Source: Sipunculus nudus
Lineage: Eukaryota > Annelida > Sipuncula > Golfingiida > Sipunculidae
DNA length: 64,000 bases
Assembly (NCBI GenBank): GCA_026874595.1
Contig: CM049306.1
Location: forward strand, 83,048,142-83,112,141
Direction of reading: 5' to 3'
Of this stretch, positions 13,353-24,673 are shown piece after piece. A program made the translations under genes and the position numbers. The notes below the pieces were generated by a model. The model saw only the letters and a program-made list of their open reading frames with translations, made no database searches and had not been told where the DNA came from. The first letter of the stretch is position 1, and every line of letters begins with the position of its first letter.

Positions 13353-13638
13353 GGCCAAAAAAAAAATAAGGTATGGTTCTCAGGCACTTTTTTTCAGAAA
13401 TCAGTGCGGGCGGGCGGTATTTTATTTTTGACCTTTTTTTGAATGCTCTGATAAAATGTCATATGATCAATGAAAAATATGAAAATAACAAATTTTTTTG
13501 CTAAACAGGTAAAGGCACTACATAAATTGTATTATTTATCTACTTGAAAGATAAAAATCAAAATAAAAATTTTTGATGCGGGGGTTAAAAATTGATGCGG
13601 GCGGTGCCTGAGAACCACACCTTTTATTTTTTTTGGCC
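13353..13638 (+). mobile_element. Harbinger-type MITE, copy 1 (286 bp)
   Basis: Inverted ends begin GGCCAAAAAA, include GTTCTCAGGCAC, and are about 35 bp long, flanked by TAA on both sides (13350-13352, 13639-13641). The three-base TWA duplication is typical of PIF/Harbinger. The interior carries GTGCGGGCGGGCGG and TGATGCGGGGGTT motifs. It sits 16 bp beyond the pogo-like element. Confidence 0.8.
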
Positions 13639-13641
13639 TAA

Positions 13642-16029
13642 CTATTGTTCTTTACCCTGCCAGCAAGCAGGCAGTCAAATAAAGCTGTTTTGTCTTCGAT
13701 GGCTTGGGTTGGAGCTAACATAATACCTGTGATAGCATGCATGACTGGATAAGAAATGAATACATGAATACACAAAAGACTCTGAATATATTTCATAATA
13801 CATGTATCAAGCTGTCTTCACTGTAAACAATTGAGCAGTTTTCTTTTTGTGAAAACGGAATGTTTTATGACGTTAAATTTATTAAAATGAGTGGACTATG
13901 ACTAATATCCCTGAATAAACACTGGTTTACCTTTGTTAGTTCAGTTAGTTAAATAAAACACATAATGAGAGAGGGTTTTTCCTTATTTCTCACTCATATT
14001 ATTATTATATCGGGGGTATTTCCCAGTAATTTCGAGATGGTAGTATTTGAGCTGTAATTCCCGAACAACCCTGCTAGGTGTACAGCTCCGGCAGTATAAT
14101 TCCTGGTATGACATGGCATCTGAGTTCCTGCCACATCATTACCAGGGCACGTATTACCATTTGTGCCATCATTTGTCTGTCTGGGACAGTACTGCATTAC
14201 CACCCGGAAGTTAAACGGATACAGTCTATCCAGAAGTCTGCCATTTAGGATCAGAAATTGTGTCTTATGAAATAGGATGTCACTCAAAACACAAGTGTTT
14301 GGATACCTGTGAAGAAACATCACGCAAACACTGATTTAAGTTGCAACATGCATCAGTTGATAAATTTTCATCTGTTAAATATGTCAATGCAGTTTTGTCT
14401 CAATGCTTTGCATAATAAAAGTAAATGAGAGTGTTTTTTACATCCGACACAACAATTTTAGTGCTCAGCTTGACAGCACCACTAGGGTGCAGCATTATTG
14501 CTGGCATAAACAGCTGCTGTGTCGACCGGGGGAACCAAATGCAACACAAAACACTCATATATAACTTTATTTCATATAAATTTTATGATAAATTTTATGA
14601 TTTATTACAAAGATATATTTAACAGATGTTTATTTATCAAGTGGTGTCACTTTTTCACTTCAAATCTGAAGTTAAGTGGGTATTTCATGATATTTTGTCA
14701 CAGTTACCCACAACATCAGTGTTTTTGGGTACCTTGCTCCAGAACTGGATGCTGACAGCCTCACAAACAATCCCTCTTCAACCCTGCCCACACCTTGCCC
14801 CATCACTGTCAATCATGGACTAGTACTTAAAAAGCAATGCTTACACTGCTCTCATCTTTTAAATCTACTTTTACACTGTATGTACATTAACCCATATTAC
14901 AGTTACAGTTTTGGAAATAATTGGATATTTTCTAAGGGGCAAGCATTAGATCACTGTCAGAAGGTAATGCATGCTACATTCAATAACTCTGATGTGAAAT
15001 TTATCATTTGGTGATGTGATGATTCCAGCATAAGAGTAATAATAAGACTGGGACAAGTCTACTTGCCTGATCTGACACCTGTTAAATACAAAAATGTCAC
15101 TTTCATCCCAGATTTTCAGTTGTGATTCAACCCATGAAACACTTATTAAAAGGTGCCTTAATTGTGTAATCATGTCTTGGTGTTTGGCAATTTATAGACT
15201 GTCAAAGCACTTGCAACTGATCCATTGCATTGACCCATGGCTCATATCTCAGAAGCACTCATAGTATGGACATGAGACTCAGTATATGACAGGACATTAT
15301 AATATTAAGTGTGATTTAACAGGGCTAGTTGGGGACCCAGGGGATGTAGGGGTCAAGTATATATATAAAGCACATATAAATACCAATTATCTTAGATTTT
15401 CTTATACAGGACTGGTAGGGATCACTGCCATATATTCTTGAGTAAATTATGTGTGACTATTGAGTAATTCTTGTACCTGAAGCAGGGTAGGAGCTGTTGC
15501 ATTTCAAAATGTTTCATTTCCTGGAAAATTAAAACAAATGGTTTTTGCTCACATCTGAATTACCTTATTTTATGTCAGAGGAGGAAGGATCCAAGGAACC
15601 AGGCTTTCCAGTTTGAGAAGGGGGGGGGGGGCAGAGGGCAGCCCCCACTCTACATAAATATTTATGTCAAATGATTAATTAGTCATGTTAGTAACCAATA
15701 GGAGGTACTTCACCACAGATTTATGAGGGGGGGGGGACTTTTCAGCATCACAGCACAGCTTATGTGGTGCTACTAACACATATGGCCCTTAACTATGGTT
15801 TAAGCCATATTTTTGCCACTACTGGTACTAGCCCAGAAGACCCTTGTAGGTAAACTAAGGGAACTTTTTAAATTCCCATGTGCATGAATATAAGAGAAGC
15901 ATCTGGCAATGGAGTCACAAAGTGAAAGTCTATCTAAATTGATGTATGTACCCTCACTGTGAGTGACCTTGAACAGGTCCATGTTGGTTAGAAATCACAC
16001 CAAAATCAGATCATTTTAGATCATTCTGT
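13642..16029. other. Non-coding stretch
   Basis: The longest frame (minus, 13994-14323, 109 codons) matches no domain I know. A phrase near 14293-14325 (GGATACCTGTGAAGAAAC) recurs at about 10958-10975 (GGGTACCTGTGAAGAAAC), so this is probably repeat-derived DNA. Confidence 0.45.
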
Positions 16030-17720
16030 GAACTGATGCACTGGCGCAGCATCCGCCGTCCACCGTCTTTTACCAAATATCTCAGCATATGCTGCTGCTT
16101 TCACCACAGAATTTGCAGACTTATCAACCATGTGATGGATATGCAAAAATAAGCTTTTGGTAAGGCCACCTGAGTTGACCTCCTTTCTGCAGGCTTAAAT
16201 GATCTTTTCCTCTTTTAAGCAAACCTGTGAGCTTATGTGATGGTGTGGCGTTGTTTGTCATCTGTCGTCTGTTCATTAACCCATATTATCTCTTAAACAG
16301 CAGGAGCGAGCATCACAAAATTTTATGAAAAAAAAATCAGACATCTAAACAACAATCAAATTTTGTTTATTTTTTGGCTAACTGAATTAACTTAGATTTA
16401 ACAGGAAAAAGGCTAAAAAATCTTCTTCTTGGAAACTGTCCTGCCAAATATTTTCAGTGTTCCACACAAATAATACCTGAAATAATCTCAAGTTTGTTCA
16501 AGTGGTTCAAGTTCCGTGATTTTTGGCCCAGTTACAGGAAGCTGAACTTAGTCATTTTGCCAAATAAGCATGTCATTCTCAGAAATGACAGGAGCTATTA
16601 TCACCAAATTTTATGGTCACATGAATTATATTTGAAATTGAGGTATTGGTGGCACTACCTGCATCAACCTCTTTTGTACAAGGGTCATCGGACATCAGTA
16701 CATTAACCTATAATTTCTCAGGAACAGCAGGATCTAGGTTCATCAGCTCGTATGCAAATTTATGTTGGTCACATGAATCATACTTGAAACTGAGGTTTTG
16801 TGGTGTGTACATCCAGTGCCAGTGTTTCAGGAGTGACATTTGTTCAAAATGTTTAGTTCTTGCACTGTACATATATACATGTCACACGTGCACACAAAAA
16901 TATTAAATATCTCAAGTGAGGCCAGATTGATCAGTCTCAAATCATGTTGACCAAAGAAAGCTGTGCCTTATATGGGAGACCTGTGGCACCACCTAATAAA
17001 GTAATATCAGTTGTTGTTTTGTGACTATTATTACCCTGATAACTGTCACTTGTAAGTGGTGTGCACAGTATAATTCTCACACTCTTTCTTTCATATTGTG
17101 GACAGGCATTAATATTGGTCATAGGATGAAGACCATTAATATTGGGGTCATGACCTTTATTCTGAGAGTGTACTTGACCTTGATTAATTCACTTTTTGAT
17201 GAAACCAACCTTACACTTAAGATTTCTCAAGAATGAATAGATGGGTTACTCTGAAAATCAGAGTTCATGATCTTGGATAGGAAGTTGTCGAGGAGTTTGA
17301 AAATTGATGACCTTCATGTTTGATCGTCATGGTTAATTTAGCCAAAATACAGGAATATGGTTAATGTTAAACCAATGACTTATGAAGTATTGCATATTTT
17401 TTCTTCAGTTTTGGAACATCTGTTGTTTTGGCCAAGTTTGTTAAGTGGTGACCTTGATCTTGAAGGTCAAACCTGTGAGAATATATATAAGATTTTTATG
17501 AACTCAAAAATGTGGAAATGCTGAGTGACAGTGTGTATCTTTTCCCCTGGATCTGAGACATCCTTAGTTTCACCCAAGTACTTGCATGAGTCAGAAACTT
17601 GGGAAGTTGACCATCAAGTACTGCATATTTTTTTCCCCAAATTAGGGACCTACTAGTATACAAGGTGGGAACCCATGTTTTTAAATACTGAAGCAACTCT
17701 GATGCCAAAAATTTCTAGCA
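16030..17720 (+). repeat. Tract of old, diverged tandem-core elements
   Basis: It contains GTCCACCGTC and TGTCATCTGTCGTC phrases like the left ends of the hairpin-ended family, and paired units near 16585 and 16730 (CAGGA...ATGGTCACATGAAT.ATA.TTGAAA.TGAGGT). Boundaries are eroded. No coding sequence was recognised. Confidence 0.4.
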
Positions 17721-17812
17721 GATATACTTTAATTCTGATTGACAGTCAGTGAATTTGGTTTAAGATAGATGGAGATTGGAGAGCTTTAAAAAAATCACAA
17801 ATGCTCCATTTT

Positions 17813-20800
17813 TAGCTCAGCTGACTGTAAGTCATCTGAGCTTTAGCAATCACTCTTTGTCTGTTGTCCGTCCGGCCTTCCAGCCCTCTGTCCGTTAACA
17901 GGGCACAAATCGTAACCGCTGGACCTAGAATCTTCTTACTGGACATCCAGAGAGGTCCATGAAGTATCTCCTTTAAAACCTGAAATCAGGTCTCTGTTAC
18001 CCATATTCACCCAGCTATGAGGGTCCGAAGTACCCCCCAGAATAATGGAAATTTCATACAAAAGCTCAAGTATCTGAACAACTAATGCCTTGATCACAAT
18101 GATTCTTTGCATGGATATTGATCATGGAGTGTTTCATCAGTTTCTGAAGAATGGTAGCATCACCTGTATTTTTTCTCTTTTTTAAGATTTTTTCTCTTTT
18201 TTTGAGACCTCTAAGATGTGGTCATCTGTTTACAGGGCACAAATTGTAACCGCTGCACCTAGAATCTTCTTACTTGACATCCAGTGAGGTGCATAATAAA
18301 TCTCCTTGGAAACAGGAAATTAGGTCTCTGTTACCCATATTCTTCTAGCTATGGGGCTTCGAAGTATCCCCCAGAATACCGTAAAATCTCCACTTAAAAC
18401 CGCGGTTTAATCAAGAAATTCAAAATCTTGAAATCAGGTTGATTTCCTGAAAGCACTGTGCGGTTTATACTAGAAGGGTTTCCTTAATATCTTCCTGACA
18501 GACATCGTTTTTGGGCCGGCACGTGGGCGATAATATTGCAACTTTCGAAGGCTGTTCGAGCATGCATGGGAGCCGTGTGTAAATGAATTATTTACGATTA
18601 TTTGTTATTTATAAATTAAATATTGTTGATTAGTTTTCGTGTGATATATAACTTGTTATAAAATCTTGGTAATTGTCACCAAATAATACGTTTACAACAA
18701 CCCTGCTGTTACACACAGCGGCCCACTTCGATGGGAATGGTCAAGCAAAATTGAAATAAAAGCCTACTTTGACCCATTTGCGGCATTATTTAGCAATGAT
18801 TATTTGTTTAAAACGTAAAATGAATAAAAAGCTGACATCATAAAGAGTCACACAATGGCAGACGATCGTTTTAAAATCAAGTTTGAGTGCCGCCATGTGC
18901 TGAAATGCCCCGGTATTCTGCTAAGAATATTTTGAACGGTTGTACGCGGTGGGTGGTAAATAGAACAGCCACCTATTTCGTCCCAGCGTGCCTTGCGCGA
19001 ACACTGCCTTGACAAAATGGCTCTCCACACGGAAACTCTTCAGGTTAAAAACTTGCTCACCCGGACTGGCCACTAAAATTTACCTTAAAATCACTCGTTT
19101 TCAAGCGTCATGTTTCCTATACGTGCGTATCTCGACATGGTAACTTCAGTTACTTTGATATTTAGTTAAGTTGACCAGCGATGTTTTCAAACGCACCAGC
19201 AAATTGTGAAATGGAGCGATGTCAACGTACGATGTGACGATGATAATACAGAAGTAACCGGTATGAAAATTGAGTTGAATCTTCCGAGTAATTCCAGAAA
19301 ATGGAATTTTCATCAAAAATTTAGATTTCAAAATAATACTTTTAGAATTTAAATATACAGTGACTTGAAATGGATCAGCAGAATATTTTTTCGATAATAT
19401 AATGACAAATCAGTAGCAAACAAGAATACGGCACGGAATATAAAATCTGTATAACCAGGCAGAGGTTCACCGGCCCTTACGTCTTCCCAAACTTCATGCT
19501 TGAGTGACCCTGCAAAAAAAGTGTTATGATGTGTTTAAATAAAATGCCCAAGGAATTTTTAAAGTGGACAGGAATGGCAGAGTCGCAACCTACGCGTGTT
19601 CATTTCTAGATGATAGCTTGATTGTGTCTTTTGTCAAATCATTCCGTAGCGAAAGTTGGTGCGGTTTTAAAGGGGGGTTCTTAGTATTTGAGCCCCTCGC
19701 GGTGTCTCGCCTGGAATTTCGGCGAAGTCTGGGTGCGGTTTTAATCGGAAGTGCGGTTTTAAGTGGAGATTTTACGGTAATGGCAAATTTCATTCAAAAG
19801 CTGAAGTATCTGAACAACTAATGCATTGATCACCCTGATTCTTTGCATGGATATTGATCATGGAGTGTTTCATCAGTTTCTGCAGACTGGTAGCGCCAAC
19901 TGTATTTTTTCGATTTGTTACGATTTTTTTCCCCTAATTTTGGGACCTTTAAAGATATGGTCATCTGTTAATATGGCACAAATTGTAACTGCTGGACCAA
20001 GAATCTTTTAACTTGTCATCCAGAGAGGTCCATGAAAAATCTCCTTGGAAACCTGAAATTAGGTCTCTGTTACCCATATTGTTCCAGCTATGGGGCTCCA
20101 AAGTACCTCCCAGAATAATAGAAAATTTCATACAAAAGCTCAAGCATCTGAACAACTATTGCATTGATCACCATTATTTTTTGCATGTATATTGATCATG
20201 GAGCGTTTCATCAGTTTTTCAGACTGGTGGCGCCACCTATATTTTTTTTATTTTTTTTATTTTTTTTTCTCTATTTTTGAGACCTTTATAGATGCGGCCA
20301 TCTGTTAACAGAGCACAAATTGCAACCGCTGGACCTAGAATCTTTCAACTTGGCATCCTTGAAAGTCCATGAAAGTCTCCAAGGAAACCTGAATTAGGTC
20401 TCTCTTACCCATACCATTTGAGCTATGGCGCTCAAAAGAGCCCTCAAACAAATTAAAAGTTTTAAACAAAAGCAGTGCACAAATCTTTACCATTGGACCT
20501 AGAATCTTCTTATTTGACATCCAGGGAGTTCCATAATAAGTCTCCTTGCAAACTTGAAATTATATGTGTCTATAACTCATATTTTCCAATTTATGTGGCA
20601 TGTTTGAGGACCCCAAAAATAATGCAGAATACACACAAATTGCAAGATTCCCCAGGAATGGGTGAATGGATTGTCCTAGGTTTGGTGTGCTTATGCATCT
20701 TAATGAACTTAAGCTAACTTGTATGAATGATGGTGCCACCTCCATTATCTTAATTAGTTCCCTACGCAAAGACATATTGTCAACATGTCAGTCGGCTGAG

Positions 20801-20823
20801 CTCATGACTCATGGGTCACTTGT
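17813..20823 (+). mobile_element. Hairpin-ended GTCC element A1 with 337-bp tandem core (Helitron/Helentron-like candidate)
   Basis: The left end, AGCTCAGCTGACT-gta-AGTCATCTGAGCT, is a hairpin with a 13-bp stem and one mismatch, followed by GTCCGTCC-type sequence. The core repeats with a period of about 337 bp (landmark CCTAGAATC at 17924, 18258, 19997, 20334; a shortened unit at 20498; the 19997 spacing is about 338 once the nested insertion is removed). The right end reads GTCGGCTGAGC, a near palindrome around CATGGGTC, then CACTTGTTT. It is interrupted by the TA-flanked transposon at 18379-19777. No transposase or helicase is encoded, so it would be non-autonomous. The superfamily call rests on hairpins, T-rich insertion sites and absence of an obvious target duplication. 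Confidence 0.75.
18379..19777. mobile_element. 1.4-kb TA-flanked inverted-repeat transposon nested in A1
   Basis: The left end CCGTAAAATCTCCACTTAAA and the right end are exact reverse complements for about 25 bp, out to ...ACCGC. Each end is flanked by TA (18377-18378 and 19778-19779). Removing the element plus one TA restores the repeat unit phrase CCCAGAATAATGG found in other units. The interior has further GCGGTTT motifs near both ends and no recognisable transposase. TA duplication suggests the Tc1/mariner/pogo superfamily. It is non-autonomous. Confidence 0.8.
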
Positions 20824-21939
20824 TTAATAAGATAATCAAAACGCATGTTTTCAAGTGTAATTTCTGATCTTATCATAAACAGTTGTGGCAGGTTTGGGAA
20901 TAATAAGCTCATAAGGTTTCTTCCAACATAATCTTTTGAAAAGAATATGTAAAATAGCCCACATCCCAACCCTATGCACAGAGGTCTGGCATAAAACCAC
21001 ATGTTAACCTCAGCTGTGATAATGGTTGAATGGTATCTGAAAATACATGACACAGAGCCAATAACGAACTGCATTGAACAACCTGGGGGGTTTGTGGTGA
21101 CAAGGGTATCTTGTTGGAACAGTAGAATTCAGACATTGTGTGGGAGTTTGTTACATGATTAATTCAGTGTTCTAATGAACATATAGGAGACAGCAATCTG
21201 TGTGTATGCATGTCTGGGTGTCTTCACTCAATGTGTGTGTGTGATTACCTTAAGCCATACAAGCTGTCACAAAAATTGATTGTACTGTGGACTGACTTCA
21301 AAAGATGTGCATTGGTGTGTATTTTTACATCTTTTTATTTTTGGTCAAGGCACAGTTACTTTAATAATTGAAAATTTTCAAGCTTTGCCAGGAAATTTAG
21401 TGAAGTTTGCTGTAATTCTTGAAATGGTGCTAATGATCAACAGAATAATTAGTCCATTTTCCATACCATAAAGATTTTCAAAGGAATTGAGGGAAAACAT
21501 AAAAACTTAGCAAGGACCCAGCCTTCATTTAGAAAAATACCCCCAAAATACTGGAGCCGCAAATCCATTGTGTGTGTGGACTTGTGCCACAGACTTAAAT
21601 TAAAGTAGGTTAAAATTTTCATGATTTTAGGATGTTCATTGTTTCACAAGAGTCTCTCTCATGACCTCACCATACAGTAACCTTCACAGATTATCCATTA
21701 TTATATGAATGAGCTATATTAAATCATATGTTGGCAAAATCAAAACCACTAAGAAGGGAACTTAGTGAACAGTAAAAGTGATCTGATATCAGTTTATATA
21801 GCATACTATAATTCTTTGATTTCGAGGTAACCTACATGATCTATTATTATTATCTTTAAAGCCCTTGGCCTATATAGGCTGAAGGGCTATTGTGGTCACC
21901 CAAGTCTTTAGTCCGGGGTCCGCTAACTCTTACCTTGTG
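20824..21939. other. Non-coding stretch between elements A1 and B1
   Basis: No gene, RNA or clear element end was recognised. Confidence 0.5.
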
Positions 21940-22205
21940 AGCAGGATATCTAAAAAAGGATTTTCCGTAGGAATTTCATTTCTTTAGTGCAGATGTATAT
22001 TAACAAAATCTTGAAGTTCAAAGATAGGTGACCTTGACATATTTTTAAACGTTACAGTGCTAATTATAGAAAAAAACTAAGAAGCTATTTTCTCAGGAAC
22101 CTTTGGATGGATTATTATAAAACATGCTATGATCATTGGCCCTGATGGTCTGTAACTGCTGCATGGGTTTGGGGGCGCCACCTACTTTTTCTGATTTTTA
22201 AAGAA
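21940..22205 (+). repeat. Dispersed repeat unit C, first copy
   Basis: It shares GAGCAGGATATC, ATTTCATTTCTTTAGTGC, AACAAAATCT, ATGGATTATTATAAAACATG and CCCTGATG with 26395-26570. The two copies flank element B1, so B1 appears to sit in an older repeat tract. Confidence 0.5.
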
Positions 22206-22747
22206 TTTTTAGCTCAGCTGACTATAAGTCATCTCAGCTATAGTCGTGTTCCATTGTCCGTCGTCCCTCTGTCTGTCTGTCTGTCCGTCCGTCCGGATGT
22301 CCATCCGTTAGACTAGCACATTTCGACACTTTTTGACCTACGGATCTGAAATTCGGCAGTTAGATGTCCCCAAAATTTCCTGCCATGCGGAAAATTGGTT
22401 CAATAGGACTTTGTTCCTTCGAGATATTAAGGAAAAACCTCAATTTTTTATTAGAAATCTATTTTCACACTTCAGGACTGCCTAATATCAAAACCACTCA
22501 TCCGGTTTTCTTCATATTTACCATAAATATTCCTCTATATAGTTCCTATTTACATGCCAGAAATTAAGTCAGTATTATTCAATTTAAAAAAGTTATGGGC
22601 CCAAACATATTGGATTTGGTAAAAAAATCAGGAAAGATATTTAAGACCAAAAGTTTTAAAGGTAGGGACTTTTTTCAGTAATACAACTTTAATTAATCAA
22701 AATTTAATTGTAAACCAAAAATTAGATCAAAATCTGTTAAATTTTTT

Positions 22748-24673
22748 AGCTCAGCTGACTATAAGTCATCTGAGCTATAGTCGTGGTCCATTGTCCGTCG
22801 TCCGTCCGTCTGTCCGTCCGTCCGTCCGTCCGTCCGTCCGTGCGTCCGTCCGTCCGTAGATGTGGCACGTTTTGAAACCGTAAGACCTAGGAATCCAAAA
22901 TTCAGCATAATGTTAGATGTCCCCAAGATCTCCTACCAAGCCGAAAACTGGGTCTTTGCGACTTCGTTCCTTTGAGAAATTAAGGAAAAACCTCAATTTT
23001 TTATTTAAATCCTATTTTCACACTTCAGGACTGCCTAATTTCAAAACCACTCATCTGTTTTTCCTCATATTAACCATAAATATTCTTCTATATAGTTCCT
23101 ATGTACATGCCAGAAATTAAGTCTGTTAAGTATAAATTCTTTAAGTTATGGGCCCAAACATAATGGACTTTGTAAAAAATCAGGAAAAATATTTACTCAC
23201 TTAACATGAAAAATTTTGAAACTAGAGTCTATTTTCCCAAGTATATAACTATGTTTAATTAAGATTCAATTGTTTACCCAAAATTAGATCTGAATTTTGT
23301 AAATTTTTTAAGTAATTAGCATAAAAATAAAATCAGTACCTTAAATTTTGCCCAACTTTGACGATGGCACGTTTTTTTCCTGTAAGTACCATTGATTTTA
23401 TTTTCACAGCATGTAAACATAAATATTTAATTTGTTTAAATCTGAAATTTGGAAGTAAAAGCTTGAAAATTAAGCTAGTTATTGATTTTTTTCTTGAGGC
23501 TCTATTGTAGTCATTTGCTTTGATTACAGATTACAGATGCAGGGTCCCACTCCAGGTCACTGGAAGTCAGCTATGCCAGGGTTTCTGATTTGTTACAGTC
23601 ACTGGGGGAGATCCCCTGCTGTGACAGGTGTACAGTTATTCTGATATCACCACCCCATTCCCCCCCCCCCCCCCCGCAAACCCAACCCACCAAATGTTAT
23701 GCAGTATTGTTATTGTTTTCACTGTATCTCCTTAATTGTAATGCTGTTTCCACTCTGATATGCAAAAACTTTCCTTAAAAAAGTAATTCAAGGTATAATC
23801 CAGAAGATGCAATGTTGTGTAATGTAACATTTTTAAAGAAATCATTTTTCTTTTAAATGATTTTACCAATCATAATGGAACCCATCAGTATGCTTAAATT
23901 ATGATAAAATATGAAGCACATTATGGATAAATAAAGACACAATTCAAAATTGTGAAATCTAAATCAAGTATTTTTTTTAGACATTTATTGTTTTGCAGAT
24001 TTAAAAGATATATTTTTGTGGTAAAAAATAAATAAACATTTGTATGCATGATGTGGTGTTATCTGACAAGATTGAGATTTATGATGATGCAATTGAGAAT
24101 TATGAATCAACTTTTATATTCAGATATATATGTTATATTGAAAATGTATAGAAATATAAACTTAAATTAAAAAAAAAATTGATGTGATAAAAAAATGAGG
24201 ATTTGTTACAAACATTTGTTCATTATTTTCCTGCATCAGCAGAATTTGAGATCAGGCTTTGTTTGCCATGTTTTATGTTGTTAATTAGTTATATTTCAAC
24301 TGTATACATTTCATAAAAAAAAAAAACATATTTAATAATTTATATTATACAAAAAAAGATTTGATTGAACAAATGTGTAAACTACTGAAATGTCAACAGT
24401 TAATCGAAAAGCCAACTAATGATCATGGTAATTGTACAGATCATTTGTTCACAAACTGCTCACATGCTTCAGTTCCAACATTAGGGAACACATGGTCAGG
24501 TCACAAAATATTATTTGCAACAATTTCTTGCTCATCAATACAAACCAATCATATAAACCAACCATGGCCTTTATTACCTCTTCCTCTTACACTTTATCTC
24601 CATTTGATATTATTTTAGATTTTTACCTTCAAGGTTAACGTCAGCTGAGCATAGTGACCCATAGGTCCCTTGT
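22748..24673 (+). mobile_element. Hairpin-ended GTCC element B2, inserted inside B1
   Basis: The same left hairpin begins at 22748, followed by a clean (CCGT)n run at about 22794-22857, one unit (22912 onward), one TACCTTAAATTTTGCCC unit, unique sequence, a LINE-endonuclease-like fragment, then GTCAGCTGAGC, GACCCATAGGTC and CCTTG. Flanks rejoin as AAATTTTTT|AAATATT; the uninterrupted version of this site survives in another B1 unit at about 25350-25366. That comparison fixes both ends to within a few T residues. Confidence 0.75.
24361..24520 (+). pseudogene. Possible LINE endonuclease fragment inside element B2
   Basis: The frame reads LLKCQQLIEKPTN, then TDHLFTN, then WSGHKILFATIS. This resembles the APE-type endonuclease region of non-LTR elements (QLI..PTR, DHI.TN, SDHKPI...). 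It is about 50 residues, with no start or remaining domains. It is unusual as cargo in a hairpin-ended element. Confidence 0.35.

Noticed and set aside
13994-14323. 109-codon minus-strand frame with several Cys and Asn-Gly residues
   Set aside because: No domain was recognised, no splice context fits, and it contains sequence shared with another part of the window, so it is probably repeat-derived.
22794-22857. CRISPR-like array or telomeric repeat
   Set aside because: It is a plain (CCGT)n run following the element's left hairpin; there are no spacers and no TTAGGG. The minisatellites likewise lack unique spacers.
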